The translations under genes and the position numbers were made by a program. Positions 1 to 10,293 of a stretch of DNA of 64,000 nucleotides are shown here, in pieces (within the stretch, counting starts at the first letter, position 1; each line of letters starts with the position of its first letter). The DNA lies in NCBI GenBank assembly GCA_007026445.1, contig VDMD01000036.1, positions 124,001 through 188,000 on the forward strand. Direction: 5' to 3'. A model generated the notes under the pieces. It saw nothing but the letters and a program-made list of their open reading frames with translations. It made no database searches and was not told the origin of the DNA. The stretch is from Schizophyllum amplum. Its lineage: Eukaryota > Basidiomycota > Agaricomycetes > Agaricales > Schizophyllaceae.

Positions 1-959
1 ACATGCCCTGGGGCAGCCTTCGTCGCCTTTTTTACGACATCCCGCAGTCGTGGCTCGTCAATTGGCGCGAGAAAGCCGACGCGGCCCTCGTCGATGTCCT
101 ATCCAGGGATTTGCGTCGCCCGGTCACGGTCGCAGATCTGTCCTTGGCATCCACCCACTTCATCCTCCGACCTTCCGCCTACGTTAATGCAGGGGGTTAC
201 GTCAAAACATACCCAGATGTTCTTGCAGATGCGTCCGTGGTGGCTCGGGTCAAGTCCGACGATGTTTTTTACATACTTTTCTCGCGTGAGTACTGGCCAT
301 GGTCACCTGCGCGGCTGAAGGCTACTCGATATCATCGCCGGCTGGCGCGCGCGCTCGTGTCACTTGCGGGATACGACCCGGATACGACAACAAGAGCGGA
401 GATGGAGTTGCACGACCCGTGGTTCGTGTCGTATCCCGACTCATCGGACAGTCAGCGGATGGAGGTCATGCGCTGGCCATATGTGGTACGTCTCTGTGGT
501 CACTCACATGCATAGCACATCGTTGACATTGCTAGATGAGCGAGATAGTGCAGAAAAACATCAAGAAGCTGTCCGTGCTTTCTGAGGAGGACACAGCGTA
601 CTGCCGATGGGAGTTTAGGAGAGTCGGCCTCGGGAATCATTCGGGAGACTCGGTTTGTTGCAGACTCTGCCAGGAGACGCTTCGCAGCTGGCAAATTTCT
701 AATCACCTGCATACCGTGTGCGTCTAAGTGACCTCTATCGTCTGCACGACATACTGATGTATCGTTTAGGCATCGTGCAGAGTGTCTGACAACGCGGCAT
801 TACGCGACGAGGCGTGCAGGCTGCCCAGCGCTAGGCGCAATGGTGTTTACAAGAGAGAATTTCATCACTGTCGGGACATACACATTTCCGGATGCGTCTA
901 ACCTGGACGCAGACTTGGACTCAGACGATGGAGGGCACAGTACTGGTACTACGATTTAG
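1..959 (+). CDS. F-box/C2H2-finger family protein, 3' end only (copy 1)
   Basis: This is the C-terminal part of an F-box/zinc-finger family member whose 5' end lies outside the window. Three exons are readable: up to 485, 536-717 and 770-959, with 50-52 bp GT..AG introns and a TAG stop. Recognition rests on alignment with copies at 4531, 15665 and 35204. Shared blocks are WREKADAALVDVLS, DLSLASTHF, YPDVLAD, WSPARL and ELHDPWF, followed by a C-terminal C2H2 finger (CRLC, then His after 11 residues and a second His after four more) that is split by the last intron. The tail after the finger (GCPALGAM, then an acidic run) matches copy 3 and not the copies at 15.7 and 35.2 kb. No frameshift is visible in the part present. 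Function is inferred: F-box proteins are usually SCF ubiquitin-ligase substrate adaptors, but the F-box itself is not in the window. Confidence 0.75.
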
Positions 960-1812
960 ATGTACCATACTTCAGAATCACAAGCTTATTCACAAGGATG
1001 TCATAGCCCAGGACGACGTTGCGCACGCCAGTGTCAGACTCGAACTGGGGCGAGGGGTATTCGAAGACCTGTCGTTTTTCTGGCGTTCATCATACAATCC
1101 TCATTACAAAGCTCAACGACGGCGACGAGCACGACCGCGTCAGTGACGAACAATCCCCGATGGTGGCAAGGCACGGCGAGCCACTGTCGCTCATCACGCT
1201 TTCGCCGGCATCAAGTCCGCGTCGCCGCTATTGTATGCCTGCTTCCTCGCTGTGCTCACTAGTCGCGCGTGCCGTCCGATGGGACGAAGAGTGCGTCGAC
1301 ATCGGTGTATCTATCTGCTCGCGCCCCGAGGAATGAAGCAGGGAACGATATGCGCTGCACGCGCGAGACGTGAGATCTAGACAATGGCAATCGGAGGGCG
1401 AGACGCTGGAGGCGGATAGAGCAGGGTAAGAACGGTGGATCGAAGACGCGCGGGGGGTGCGGGAGGTTTTACTTAGTAGCTTACTACCCTCTTTAATCTT
1501 TATGTCTTTCTGTGTGGCGCATTGCTGAGGAAAATCAGAACCTGAGTGTCGATGCGTGTCTTGCGGGCAAGAAAATAATCACTTCGTCAGTACCTAGCTG
1601 AGACTCGAAACAATCAAGCGGTGTCGCGACCCGCGACCCGCGACTCGCGAGCTCGGAGGGCCCAAGGAACTTATAGACTCGGAGTCAGAAAATTTAGGAC
1701 TGCCACGTGATCGGGGTGGTTCAATGTGTCACGTGTAGCCGGCTCCGCCCTTTTCGTGACTCGGTTCATCTCACCTCCTATTTTTTTTCAATTCGGCACC
1801 TCCTCCGCGGTC
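960..1812. other. Intergenic, no supported gene
   Basis: This is the spacer between copies 1 and 2 of the F-box/C2H2 family. Only short overlapping reading frames are present, with no family motif or splice pattern. A CGCGACC-type short direct repeat occurs near 1625-1650. The promoter of copy 2 presumably lies near 1700-1800, but no clear TATA box is visible. Confidence 0.5.
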
Positions 1813-3510
1813 ATGGCTGGATGGCTTTCTGGGCTAATGGCTGGATGGTCTACGACCATGGTAAGAGCTCCTCGCCCTGTTGATGACGAAGACGCGGCGA
1901 GCTCTGATAACGAAAACTCCTCTATTCGGACAACGGATAAAGAAGCGTCGGAGAGTTGTAGTGGAAATCCAGAAAGCCGAACGGAGCCGGGCCCGAGGGA
2001 GTCCAACAGCAAACTAGCTCTCTCCGAGTTTCCCTTGGACATCATGTATGAGGTGCTGCCAGTGGTACCTCACGCCTCTCATCTCACCTGTTAACCCGCC
2101 ATCCACAGATCTTCAACCACCTCCAGCCCGAGCAGCTGTTCAGCATGTCGCGGACGAACAAAACGCTGCGCGACGCGCTCACACGCAAAAGCGCGCGCTC
2201 GATCTGGAGAGCCAGCTTCCAGAACGACAAGGACATTCCGCGCGTTCCGCCTGATCTCAACGAGCTGCAGTACGCGCGGCTGCTGTTCGACGAATCCTGC
2301 ATGGTATGTCGTTTCAAATGTCGCCATTTGCGGCAAGCTTACTTCTGTTCAGTTCTGCTCGAGTCAGAATGGTACCAACGTAGCCTGGGCGGCGCGTGTT
2401 CGGTGCTGTGATGAGTGCCTCGAAAAAAGGTATGTCCCTTTGCTTAATGCCGACGCATGCTCATCATTCTGCCCCCGCGCAGGTTCGTAAACCTCGAAAA
2501 GTTGGTGGATGACAATCTTTTGCGATTCTCCATACAGGCCAGCGTGCCTCCTTATGGTGCGTCCCCGTGCAGAAGACGCGTCTCCTCCTCGGCGCTGACT
2601 ATCTGTCGGATCGACGATGGCTGACTAACGGCTCGGCGCTGACGATCTGTCGACCCGCCGGTGACTGTCTATTGTATCGATGCTGACTGTCTATTGGTTT
2701 AGAACACAAAACTCGGGGAACAATGCATGTTCTCGACCAAGTCAATGCCTACCTCCTTGGGACTCTCTTCCTCCCCACACACGATGATCAGCGAATGCGC
2801 GCGTGGGCGGCCGAGCGTCGTAGGTTGTGGGATGAACAAACCGAGGTATGTACCATGCTCTCTATCCGTAACATGCTCTCTCGCTCCCTATCTACAACAT
2901 GCTCTCTCGCTCCCTATCCACAACATGCGGCTTTACTCCCTGTCTGCGACACGCTCTCTGGGTCTTACCGACGCGTGCTGATGCTCAAATAGCATGGGGA
3001 CCAGCTACTAGCGTGGTCGACGCGTAGCAAGGACGGAGATGGTGAGCGAGAGGACGATGGAGGCGCGCAAGACGATAGAGGAGGAGAGGAAGAGGACGGT
3101 TGAGGAGAGCGAGAGGGAGATGATGATGAAGGAGAGCGGGACGATAGAGAAAAGCGAGACGGCGATGGAGGAGGAGAGAGAGAGAGAGAGGACGAAGAAA
3201 GGGGGTTGACGGTGTCAGTGTCGGAAAGCGTGAGCGCAGCTTCGCGAAGCGTGAGGGCAGCGTCAGGAAACGTGAATGAATACGACAAATTCGTCGCACT
3301 TGCTCATTGACAACGTTTGCAGCCGCTACCAGAAGCTACGTAACTCGGGCTGGGGTGACAAAGTTCCATATGGTTTGCAGAATCACCTATTCGCGCTCCC
3401 TTGCCGCGATATTGTAGTACAAGAAGGTAAGTAGCGAGTTTGTACACGAAGAGGTTTGATATTTCTGTGCCGACTGCGACCACACAAACTTAGCTAGATC
3501 AGTTCATTGA
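1813..3510 (+). pseudogene. F-box/C2H2-finger family, truncated copy 2
   Basis: The first ATG of the frame is at 1813 and an alternative at 1858 gives MVRAPRPVDDED. Exon 1 is acidic and ends in the F-box start LSEFPLDIMYE. Exon 2, from about 2109, completes the F-box (IFNHLQPEQLFSMSRTNK) and ends in a CM that pairs with FC at the start of exon 3. That exon also carries RCCDEC, giving the C-x2-C...C-x2-C zinc motif of the family. Exons near 2483 and 2703-2848 remain in frame (HVLDQVNAYLLGTLFLP). From about 2995 the expected phases fail: an exon with YQKLRNSGWGD near 3325-3425 is in the wrong phase, and the following exon reads into TGA at 3508-3510. The entire 3' half (core domain and C2H2 finger) is absent and replaced by purine-rich DNA. 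The F-box half may still be transcribed. Confidence 0.6.
3020..3210. repeat. Purine-rich GA tract inside copy 2
   Basis: The + strand is almost wholly A and G over this stretch, with short GAGAG and GAGGA units. It lies where an intron or exon of the F-box family is expected, and the frame is lost across it. The long Ser/Pro-rich reading frames on the opposite strand are by-products of this composition. Confidence 0.7.
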
Positions 3511-4530
3511 GACTCGAAGACGCCCTCGGGATGGTGCTCGAGGCGCTAGCGCGAAGCGCGCACAATCTCGGTCCAGTGTGCCGTCGGAAGGGGACATTCG
3601 GCCTGAGATGGCTGGACAAGGCTCGTAAACTGAAGAGAGGGGAGGATATAGACGCGCGGAGCGCAGATCTAATGATGTCAGGCGGCTGGAGAGAGCTAGG
3701 CGAGCTCAGAGAGGCAGGTAGGCGGGGGCTAGCGCCGGTGAGACCTTTTCACAGAGGGGAGGAGGTGATGGCGGCGGAGGAAGGAGAAAAGGACGGAATC
3801 AAGGTGCGAGGCGAGGAGACAGTGTGATATCGGATATCGCATTCGGCCAAGGCGGGAGGACGCGCGGAGGGGCGTCGCGCTCGGAGACCGGAGCGAGGAG
3901 AGAAGACGAAGAACTGCCAGACGCCAGGCGTTGAATGAGCAAAAGGCGAGGGCGGGAGAAGGAGGCGAAGGAGGCGAGGGCGTCGTCCGGGCCGAGTGGA
4001 ACAGGCGAAGGAGCAGAAGGAGGTGGAGGGGCAGGCCGAGGGGTGAAGGGGGAGAACGGAAAGTGAGGTGGAGCGGAGGGGCAAATGGGCGAAGGGCGAA
4101 CCGGGGGCTAAGGCGGTGCTGAAGCCGAAGGGGCGAAGGGGTGAAGGCAGGCGAAGGCGGTGTCAAAGGGGGAAAGGGGCTGAAGGAGCTTGGGCGCTGG
4201 AGGCAAGGGCGGGAGAAGGAGGCGAAGGTATGAGGGCGCGAAGGAGGCGAAGGAGGCGAAGGAGGCGAGTGTGAAGGAGGCAAGTGAGGAATAAGAACCG
4301 AATGCGCTGATGTGGCGCCGGGTGGCGCCGCCTTCTTCCCTTGCTGATTGTCGTGCATTGTTTTATCGAGTACTGTTGAGGAAAGTCATGCCATGTGGGG
4401 CGGTGAATTGTGGCCCTTGCCTGACAGTGTGACAACGCAACTGATCATACCACGTGATCGTGATTTGACGCGTGATCGTCGCCTCGTGGCTTCTCAACCC
4501 TTCAACCTTGTCCTTGACGTTCATGCACCG
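3511..4530. repeat. Purine-rich low-complexity spacer
   Basis: This gene-free spacer is dominated between about 3600 and 4280 by G/A-rich DNA with irregular units such as GGCGAAGGA and GAAGGAGGCG. It lies where the missing 3' half of copy 2 should be. Only compositional reading frames exist on either strand. From about 4360 to 4530 the sequence is normal and should hold the promoter of copy 3, but no convincing TATA box is visible. Confidence 0.65.
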
Positions 4531-6978
4531 ATGGCTGACCATGCGCTTCCTGAAGACGTGAGACCCAGCCACGACGGCGGCTCTACACCGTCTACGAACA
4601 GCAACCGCAGACCGCCGACGCGTCTTACGAGCGGTCGACTCAAGAAGCCGCGTGGCAAGCTGGCTGCTCTCTCGGAGTTCCCCTTGGACGTGATGTACGA
4701 GGTGCGTTTTGACGAGAGGACGGGCATTAACAGGGCATTAACGAACGCGCCTCTGATTATTTTTTACCCAGATCTTCTGCTACCTCCATCCTGCCCAACT
4801 GCTCGCCGTTTCGCGGACGAACAAGACGCTGCGCGGCGCGCTCCTGCGGAAGAGCGCGCGCTGGATCTGGAAGGCCAGCTTCAGGAACGTCCAGGACATT
4901 CCAGAGCCCCCGACGGATCTCACCGAGCCGCATTACGCGCGGCTGATGTACGACAAGTCATGCATGGTACGTTCGTACAGCCTCTGTCAAGCATTGCATC
5001 TCGGCCGCTGGACTGACCCGACCTCAGTACTGTCTATCCCCCAACGCTCCTTACATTTCGTGGAAGGCGCGTCCTTCGATTTTGCAAACGCTGCATGAAG
5101 ACCGAGTAAGCTGGTGTATTCGCAAGGAAAGCGCGCGCTCATTGCTGGTGACACCAGATTCATCCGGATCACCGACGTACACGACGACGAGGATGAAATT
5201 CTGATTCGGTCGTTCATCAGGGGTCGCATCCATTCTATTGGTGAGCTATATTCAAGGGCGCAGGTCGACAATTTCTGCGCGGGATACAATCGTGTTCGGG
5301 ACGACGAAGCGCAGGCCTCCGCTTGGCTGAAGGACCAGTTAAAATATACCAAAGGACGAGTGAGGTGCGTCATCGTGTCATGGAGTGTGCTCGCTGGCTG
5401 ACTCTCAGCTTTTCAAGCATGGCTGGCGCTTGCAGCAATCGGCTACATACCACGAGCGGAAGCAGCGCGGGCTGCGAAGGACGAGATTCGTGGGATCCGC
5501 AGAGAATTGTGAGTTCTAGTGTGGTATCGTCGGGCCCGCATGCTCACGCGACCAGTGTATATGAAAGGCTGCGCGAGCTCGGTTGGGGGGAGGAGCTCGA
5601 GTATGAGGAATCTCGGTACTGTATAGATCGCGACCCGCTGCTAAGGATTCCGCAGCGACTGACTCATAGAGGTATGTCCTCTGTGTTTTTCGTGTTCTGT
5701 CGGTTACTGAATATTCGAAGGATGGAAGACAATTGAGCAAGAACTCATCGCCTACGTGCAGGCGTTGCGAGAGGGACGCCTTGCGAAGGAAAGAACAGCT
5801 ATGCTTCATGCTCGCTACGACAAGCTCGCCGGGGTGTACGACGGATACCTGTCTGTCAAGCCTCTTGATCGTGTCTACCCCGTCGTTGGCGACGTTGTTA
5901 CAGTCGACCACATACGCGCCGCCATTGAGAACACTCCGGTCGACCATTTCATGTCCTGCAGCACCATGCGCACGCTCATCGACAATATACCGCAGTCCTG
6001 GTTCGTTGAATGGCGCGAGAAGGCCGACGCGGCTCTCGTCAACATCCTTTCGAAAGGCCTTCGTCAACCAGCGACCCCCGCAGATCTATCCCTGGCCTCA
6101 ACGCACTTCTTCTATGTGTCCTCTATCGACGCCAACTCGGACGTATCTGCCAAAGTATACCCGGATGTCCTTGCAGATGAGTCCGTGGTGGCTCGCGGCG
6201 ATACGTCGTCGTGGGAAGCACTGCAGCGGACTGGGTATCGGCCATGGTCGCCTGCGCAACTGTTGACTACTCGATTCCATCTCAGGCTGGCGCGCGCGCT
6301 CGTGAAGCTGGCGGGACTCGACCCGGATACGGCGACGAGAGAGGAGATGGAGTTGCACGACCCGTGGTTCCTGTCGCAATCTGATTCGTCCGACAGCCAG
6401 CGGAGCGAGGCCATACGCTGGCCAAATTTGGTACGTTTGTTGTGCTTGATGCACGCGGGGCGCATCGTTGACTCGGGCCAGATGAACGTGTTGTTGGAGA
6501 AGGACTACATCAAGAAGTTGTACGTGCTGTCTGAAGAGGACGCAGCGCACTGCCGGTGGGATTTTGCGAACATCGCCCTCGGCGTCAAGGAGTTAGGCGA
6601 CTCCCTGGTTCAGTGCAGACTCTGTGCGGCTGTGCTTCGCGGCCAGCCCATGTACGACCATTTGCGCAGCACGTACGTCTGTCGTCTGCGCCTCTTTTAC
6701 GTGCACCATATTGATGTGTCTTCTAGGCATGGTGTGGAGACCATCACCATGCGGCATTGCGCGACGAGGTATGGGGGCTGCCCGGCGCTAGGCGCGATGC
6801 CATTCATGAGGGAGAATTTTGTCTGGTTGGCGCGTACACATTTCCGGACTTTGACTCAGTGTCGGACATGGACTCGGGATCGGACGAGGAAAGCGAAGGG
6901 CGCAACACCGGTACTTTGACAGAGGTGTACACTACTACATTCATATTTCAGGATGAGGTCGCCGAAGCAGGGCTGTAA
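4531..6978 (+). pseudogene. F-box/C2H2-finger family, copy 3, two frameshifts
   Basis: The start MADHALPEDV at 4531 is followed by a basic/acidic leader ending LSEFPLDVMYE, a short intron, and the rest of the F-box (IFCYLHPAQLLAVSRTNK). The zinc motif exon near 5027-5106 changes frame: it reads WKAR in one frame and RFCKRCMKTE in the next, as if one C were extra near 5071. Later exons align well with the family, including AFQAWLALAAIGY, VYERLRELGWGEEL and the core from 5720 (WREKADAALVNILS, DLSLASTHFF, HDPWFLS). The C2H2 finger near 6620-6730 is split by an intron. A second frame change near 6828 separates MRENFV from LVGAYTFPDFD; the frame that matches copy 1 ends at 6978, the unshifted frame at 6919. 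The exon structure is otherwise complete, so it is either a recent pseudogene or a gene with two sequence errors. Confidence 0.65.
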
Positions 6979-9102
6979 ACGCTCGACGTCGACGCGCCCA
7001 TTCAAGTTTGGACGAACGCCTCCTTGAAAGTCGGCTCGCATTCGCGCTCGTCCGCGCCAACCTCGGTATCTGCCTCCTCAAAACTCACGCGTGTCCGCAA
7101 TCGGCACTTGTGCACCTCAACGTCCACTCTTTGACGTCGAAGCTTGGCATGCGTCTGCATATTCACGCGCGCGCGTGGCCGCTTCTTCCGCGTGAATATC
7201 TACGTTCAAAGTGTGTCTTCTGGAGGTCGATACGCGCTCGCACTCAGAGCGCGCCGACCTTACTAGCATTTGCCATCTCGAAGTCGACGGAGCTTGACCT
7301 GCGACTGCTCGAGCTTGGCGTCCGTTATCTCGAGCTTGACGTCCACATCAGGTCGACGTCAGTCTACCAAGCTCAACGCGCGGCTGCTCGAGCATCTCGT
7401 GCGCCTGACCGCGCTTGACGCGCGTCGCCTCAGCATCCGCCAACACGAGCACAAAGCGTACGTGTCCGCGCTCGACACCAAACACCTCGATCTCGATGTG
7501 TTTTTCGACTTTCACGCGCGCTGGACAGCCGCTCGCCCGACCTCAGGCACATTAGTCTGCGGCTTCGTCCGAACTCATCGTCCACCCACTCATTCTCAAG
7601 GTTTGCGTCTCGCGCGGAGCTACTCGATCTCGACGCTGTACTAATGGAGCTTTATACTTACTAGGACGCCCAAGCTGAATACTGGGCTCGAGATTGGACC
7701 GCTCCGGATCGATGTTCGGCGGCACGAGGTCGACGCGCATCTGCTCAAGCTCAACGCTTCTCCGTACGCAACACGCACAGCTCCTCGTTCATCTTCGGTG
7801 TCCGGTGGGCTTCCGCTGATACTAGGCTTTTGCGTGGCTGCTGGTGGCAGCCGCCTCATCGTCGTAGTTTTGATGCGTAGGTATACAGTGAGTTGGAGTC
7901 CAGCGAGGGGCTGTCTGGGTTTCGGGATCCTGTCAGTTGACTCCATTGTTTGACAAAGGTGACGAAGCTGATATCCTGTCTTCGCGCGCGGGAGTCGGTG
8001 GGAGGCGCGGACTCTGATCCATCGGAAGGGTTAGTATGGACGATGCCGTGAATGATGAAACCTGTAAGTCTCCCATTGACTCTTGAGCCCGCGACGGTTC
8101 GCTGTATTCCAAACCATCAATATGTGCTGTACTCTAATGACCACGAACGTTTATTTGTCTAATGCTCTCAGATTCAGAAAGCCGACACAACGTGACTGTG
8201 ATCATGGTATGTGCTTGCGATTTGACTCGTGTTCGCGATTGTTCAAACGTTCACGTTCATTCCTTGTCTTCATCGTCCATGTAAGGCTGTCGCGAAACGC
8301 TGCCGTCCAACCGAGGGAAACTACGGTTACGGGCTCGGGCATCCCTCTTTGTTTAGAGCGAGGCGCAGCATCTCTTCCCTTGGGTGTGCATGAAGACTGG
8401 GCCGAAGACTCGCGCGTGCCATGGGCAACAGCGGGGTCATGCCAGCGCACGACGCCAAAACACACGTGACAACATCGCGCCCGCGCCCCTTTTTGGGCAA
8501 AATCATTGTTCTCTTGATCCTTCGTCGAGTCATCTTCTGCTTGTACCAAGTGTGCAGTGTTCGGCTTTCGTAATCGCTCTCATGCTCGACCGCTCGCCTC
8601 CTCGCAGCTATCTGCGCCATAAGCCTCGCTTTCTCTCGAAATCTGGATGACTCCATCGACAGGCCGCACGCAAGATTTTCTACTGATCACCTACCGCCGG
8701 CGGAACTGGACCCAGATCCCGTCGCCTCAGCTCACCAGGCATCTTCATCGTCTACTGCCCCGCAACCAAGCATCTATAAGCCGGCTGAAAGCATGCAGGC
8801 TTATTCATTGACCGCAAAGGCGATGCGACGCCGCACATGAAGCATGCACACTTTCAGCCTGACCTGCGCCCTTGACCATCAATGGACGACACCGTCTTCT
8901 CCGCGCCCGCCGTCGATCCGCGCGACGCCGCGGCCCAAGTTTGGCGACATGACGGCTCTGGGAGCCGCGCCGTACTCCTTATTATATAGCGGGTGAGACG
9001 TTGGCCGATACTCACTGCACGCTCCTCCCCCGTCCTCTTCGAATTTTTGACGTCCTCTGTCAAAGTCCCACGTCCATCACCCACCCACGCCCGTCACCAA
9101 CG
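6979..9102. other. Intergenic; decayed tandem-repeat-like DNA
   Basis: About 2.1 kb without a supported gene. From about 7080 to 7500 the + strand carries imperfect, dispersed units related to CTCGAGCTTGACGTC. This resembles a degenerated minisatellite, and the long frames there follow from it. The part from 7640 to 8970 has only short overlapping frames with no recognisable motif. The last 120 bases are the promoter of the secreted protein gene. Confidence 0.5.
8979..8990 (+). promoter_or_regulatory. TATA box of the secreted protein gene
   Basis: The sequence TTATTATATAGC lies 113 bp upstream of the ATG at 9103, a plausible TATA position with a leader of about 80 nt. The intervening DNA is rich in CT and CA, as is common in fungal 5' leaders. 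Confidence 0.5.
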
Positions 9103-9562
9103 ATGTTCAAGCTCGCCATCCTCGCCTCCTTGCTCGTCGCTGTCAGCGCCATGCCTGCCGTCGACCTCGACGCGCGTGCCCGCACGACTGAGACGATAAC
9201 CGACAGCGCGTGTGTCCAGTACTCCGCGGTGCCGGGGACGGAGACCATCACCGTCCCCGCGTCCACTGTCATCGTGCAAGACCCTCGCACGACGTCGGTC
9301 ACCACGACCATTGACGTCTATCCCCCTGCCCGCAAGGTGTGTGCTTCGCTATCGACGGCTGGCTGCGAGTGACTGACTGGACCGACAGCGCGAGGAGACG
9401 ACCATCGTCGAGAGCGTCGTCTGCGCAAGCACGCAGACGTACCTCGCGGCCACGACGACGTTCGCCGACCCGACGATCACGGCCACGAGGACCGCGTTTG
9501 CGAGCACGGAGACGTTCACGAGCACGTATACACTCTGTGTGGAGGGACATTTCTGTGCTTGA
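9103..9562 (+). CDS. Small secreted Thr-rich protein
   Basis: Two exons (9103-9336 and 9389-9562) joined by a 52-bp GT..AG intron encode 135 residues. The start MFKLAILASLLVAVSAMPA has the hydrophobic core and Ala-x-Ala-like end of a signal peptide. The mature part is rich in Thr and Val, with repeated TETIT/TTT-type stretches and three Cys (CVQY, VVCAS, TLCVE) plus a final FCA. The gene ends with TGA just after that Cys. It is preceded by a TATA box. No known family was recognised. Small secreted Thr/Ser-rich proteins of this size are common in Agaricomycetes and may be cell-wall associated or effector-like, but nothing in the sequence decides that. The reading frame across the intron is uninterrupted and the call as a real gene is firm. 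Confidence 0.8.
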
Positions 9563-10293
9563 GGAGATGCCTTCTGCGCCTGAGGGGATTTTGTCTTGGG
9601 ACGTCGGAGGTGTTTTCGTTGGGAAAACCGGCATGGAAGTTACACAGTCGGAGAGCGTGTTATTTATATCATTAGAGGTCGGTCAGCTTCTATCTATCTG
9701 ACTGTACCTGTTGTTGTGCTGCATTGCATTCTTTCGGTCGGGAGTTGGGATGGTCTAGGAGACTAGGAGTCGGGAACCTGAACGAGGTGGCATTCTCCGG
9801 AACGAGATCGAGCATCATAACGCTAGCATTATGAGCGCCAGCACGAGCAAGGTACATACAGAATCCAGTCAACACAAAGGAGGGCAAGAAGCTCTCGACC
9901 GCAAACACTGAGTGCTGACTGACTCGCAGTGAGCTGCACAGAACCTTCAACATTAACTCACGTGATGACGCGGAGCCCGAATATTCGGCATCTGCCGCCA
10001 ATCAAGCGCCTCAGACTTCTTGTCATTGTCAACCATTTTCCGAGTTCAACGCAGATCTTTCAAGGCGCTAAAAGACTCAGACACTTGGTCGAAGAAACTC
10101 TGCACGCGCGCTGAAGAACTGTACGCGCGCTCGAGACTTGAACGCTTGCTCGGCGCTCCAGCTTACTAGCCCTTCGGATCCAGCTTAGTCCTCTCGACGT
10201 GGTATAACGAGCGCGCCGCGACCAGGGCGATTTCACGCGACCAAATAACATGTCCCGAAGAGCAAATGGAAAGCGCCGCGCGCGGCCCCGAGC
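9563..10293. other. Intergenic, no supported gene
   Basis: This stretch is the 3' flank of the secreted protein gene and the 5' flank of the PHD-like gene. The short frames present lack signals and motifs. An earlier ATG at 10250 is out of frame with the coding start at 10294 and closes after 27 codons, so it could act as a short upstream frame. Confidence 0.45.

Noticed and set aside
3729..4358. 209-aa minus-strand Ser/Pro-rich frame
   Set aside because: It results from the purine-rich low-complexity tract on the + strand.
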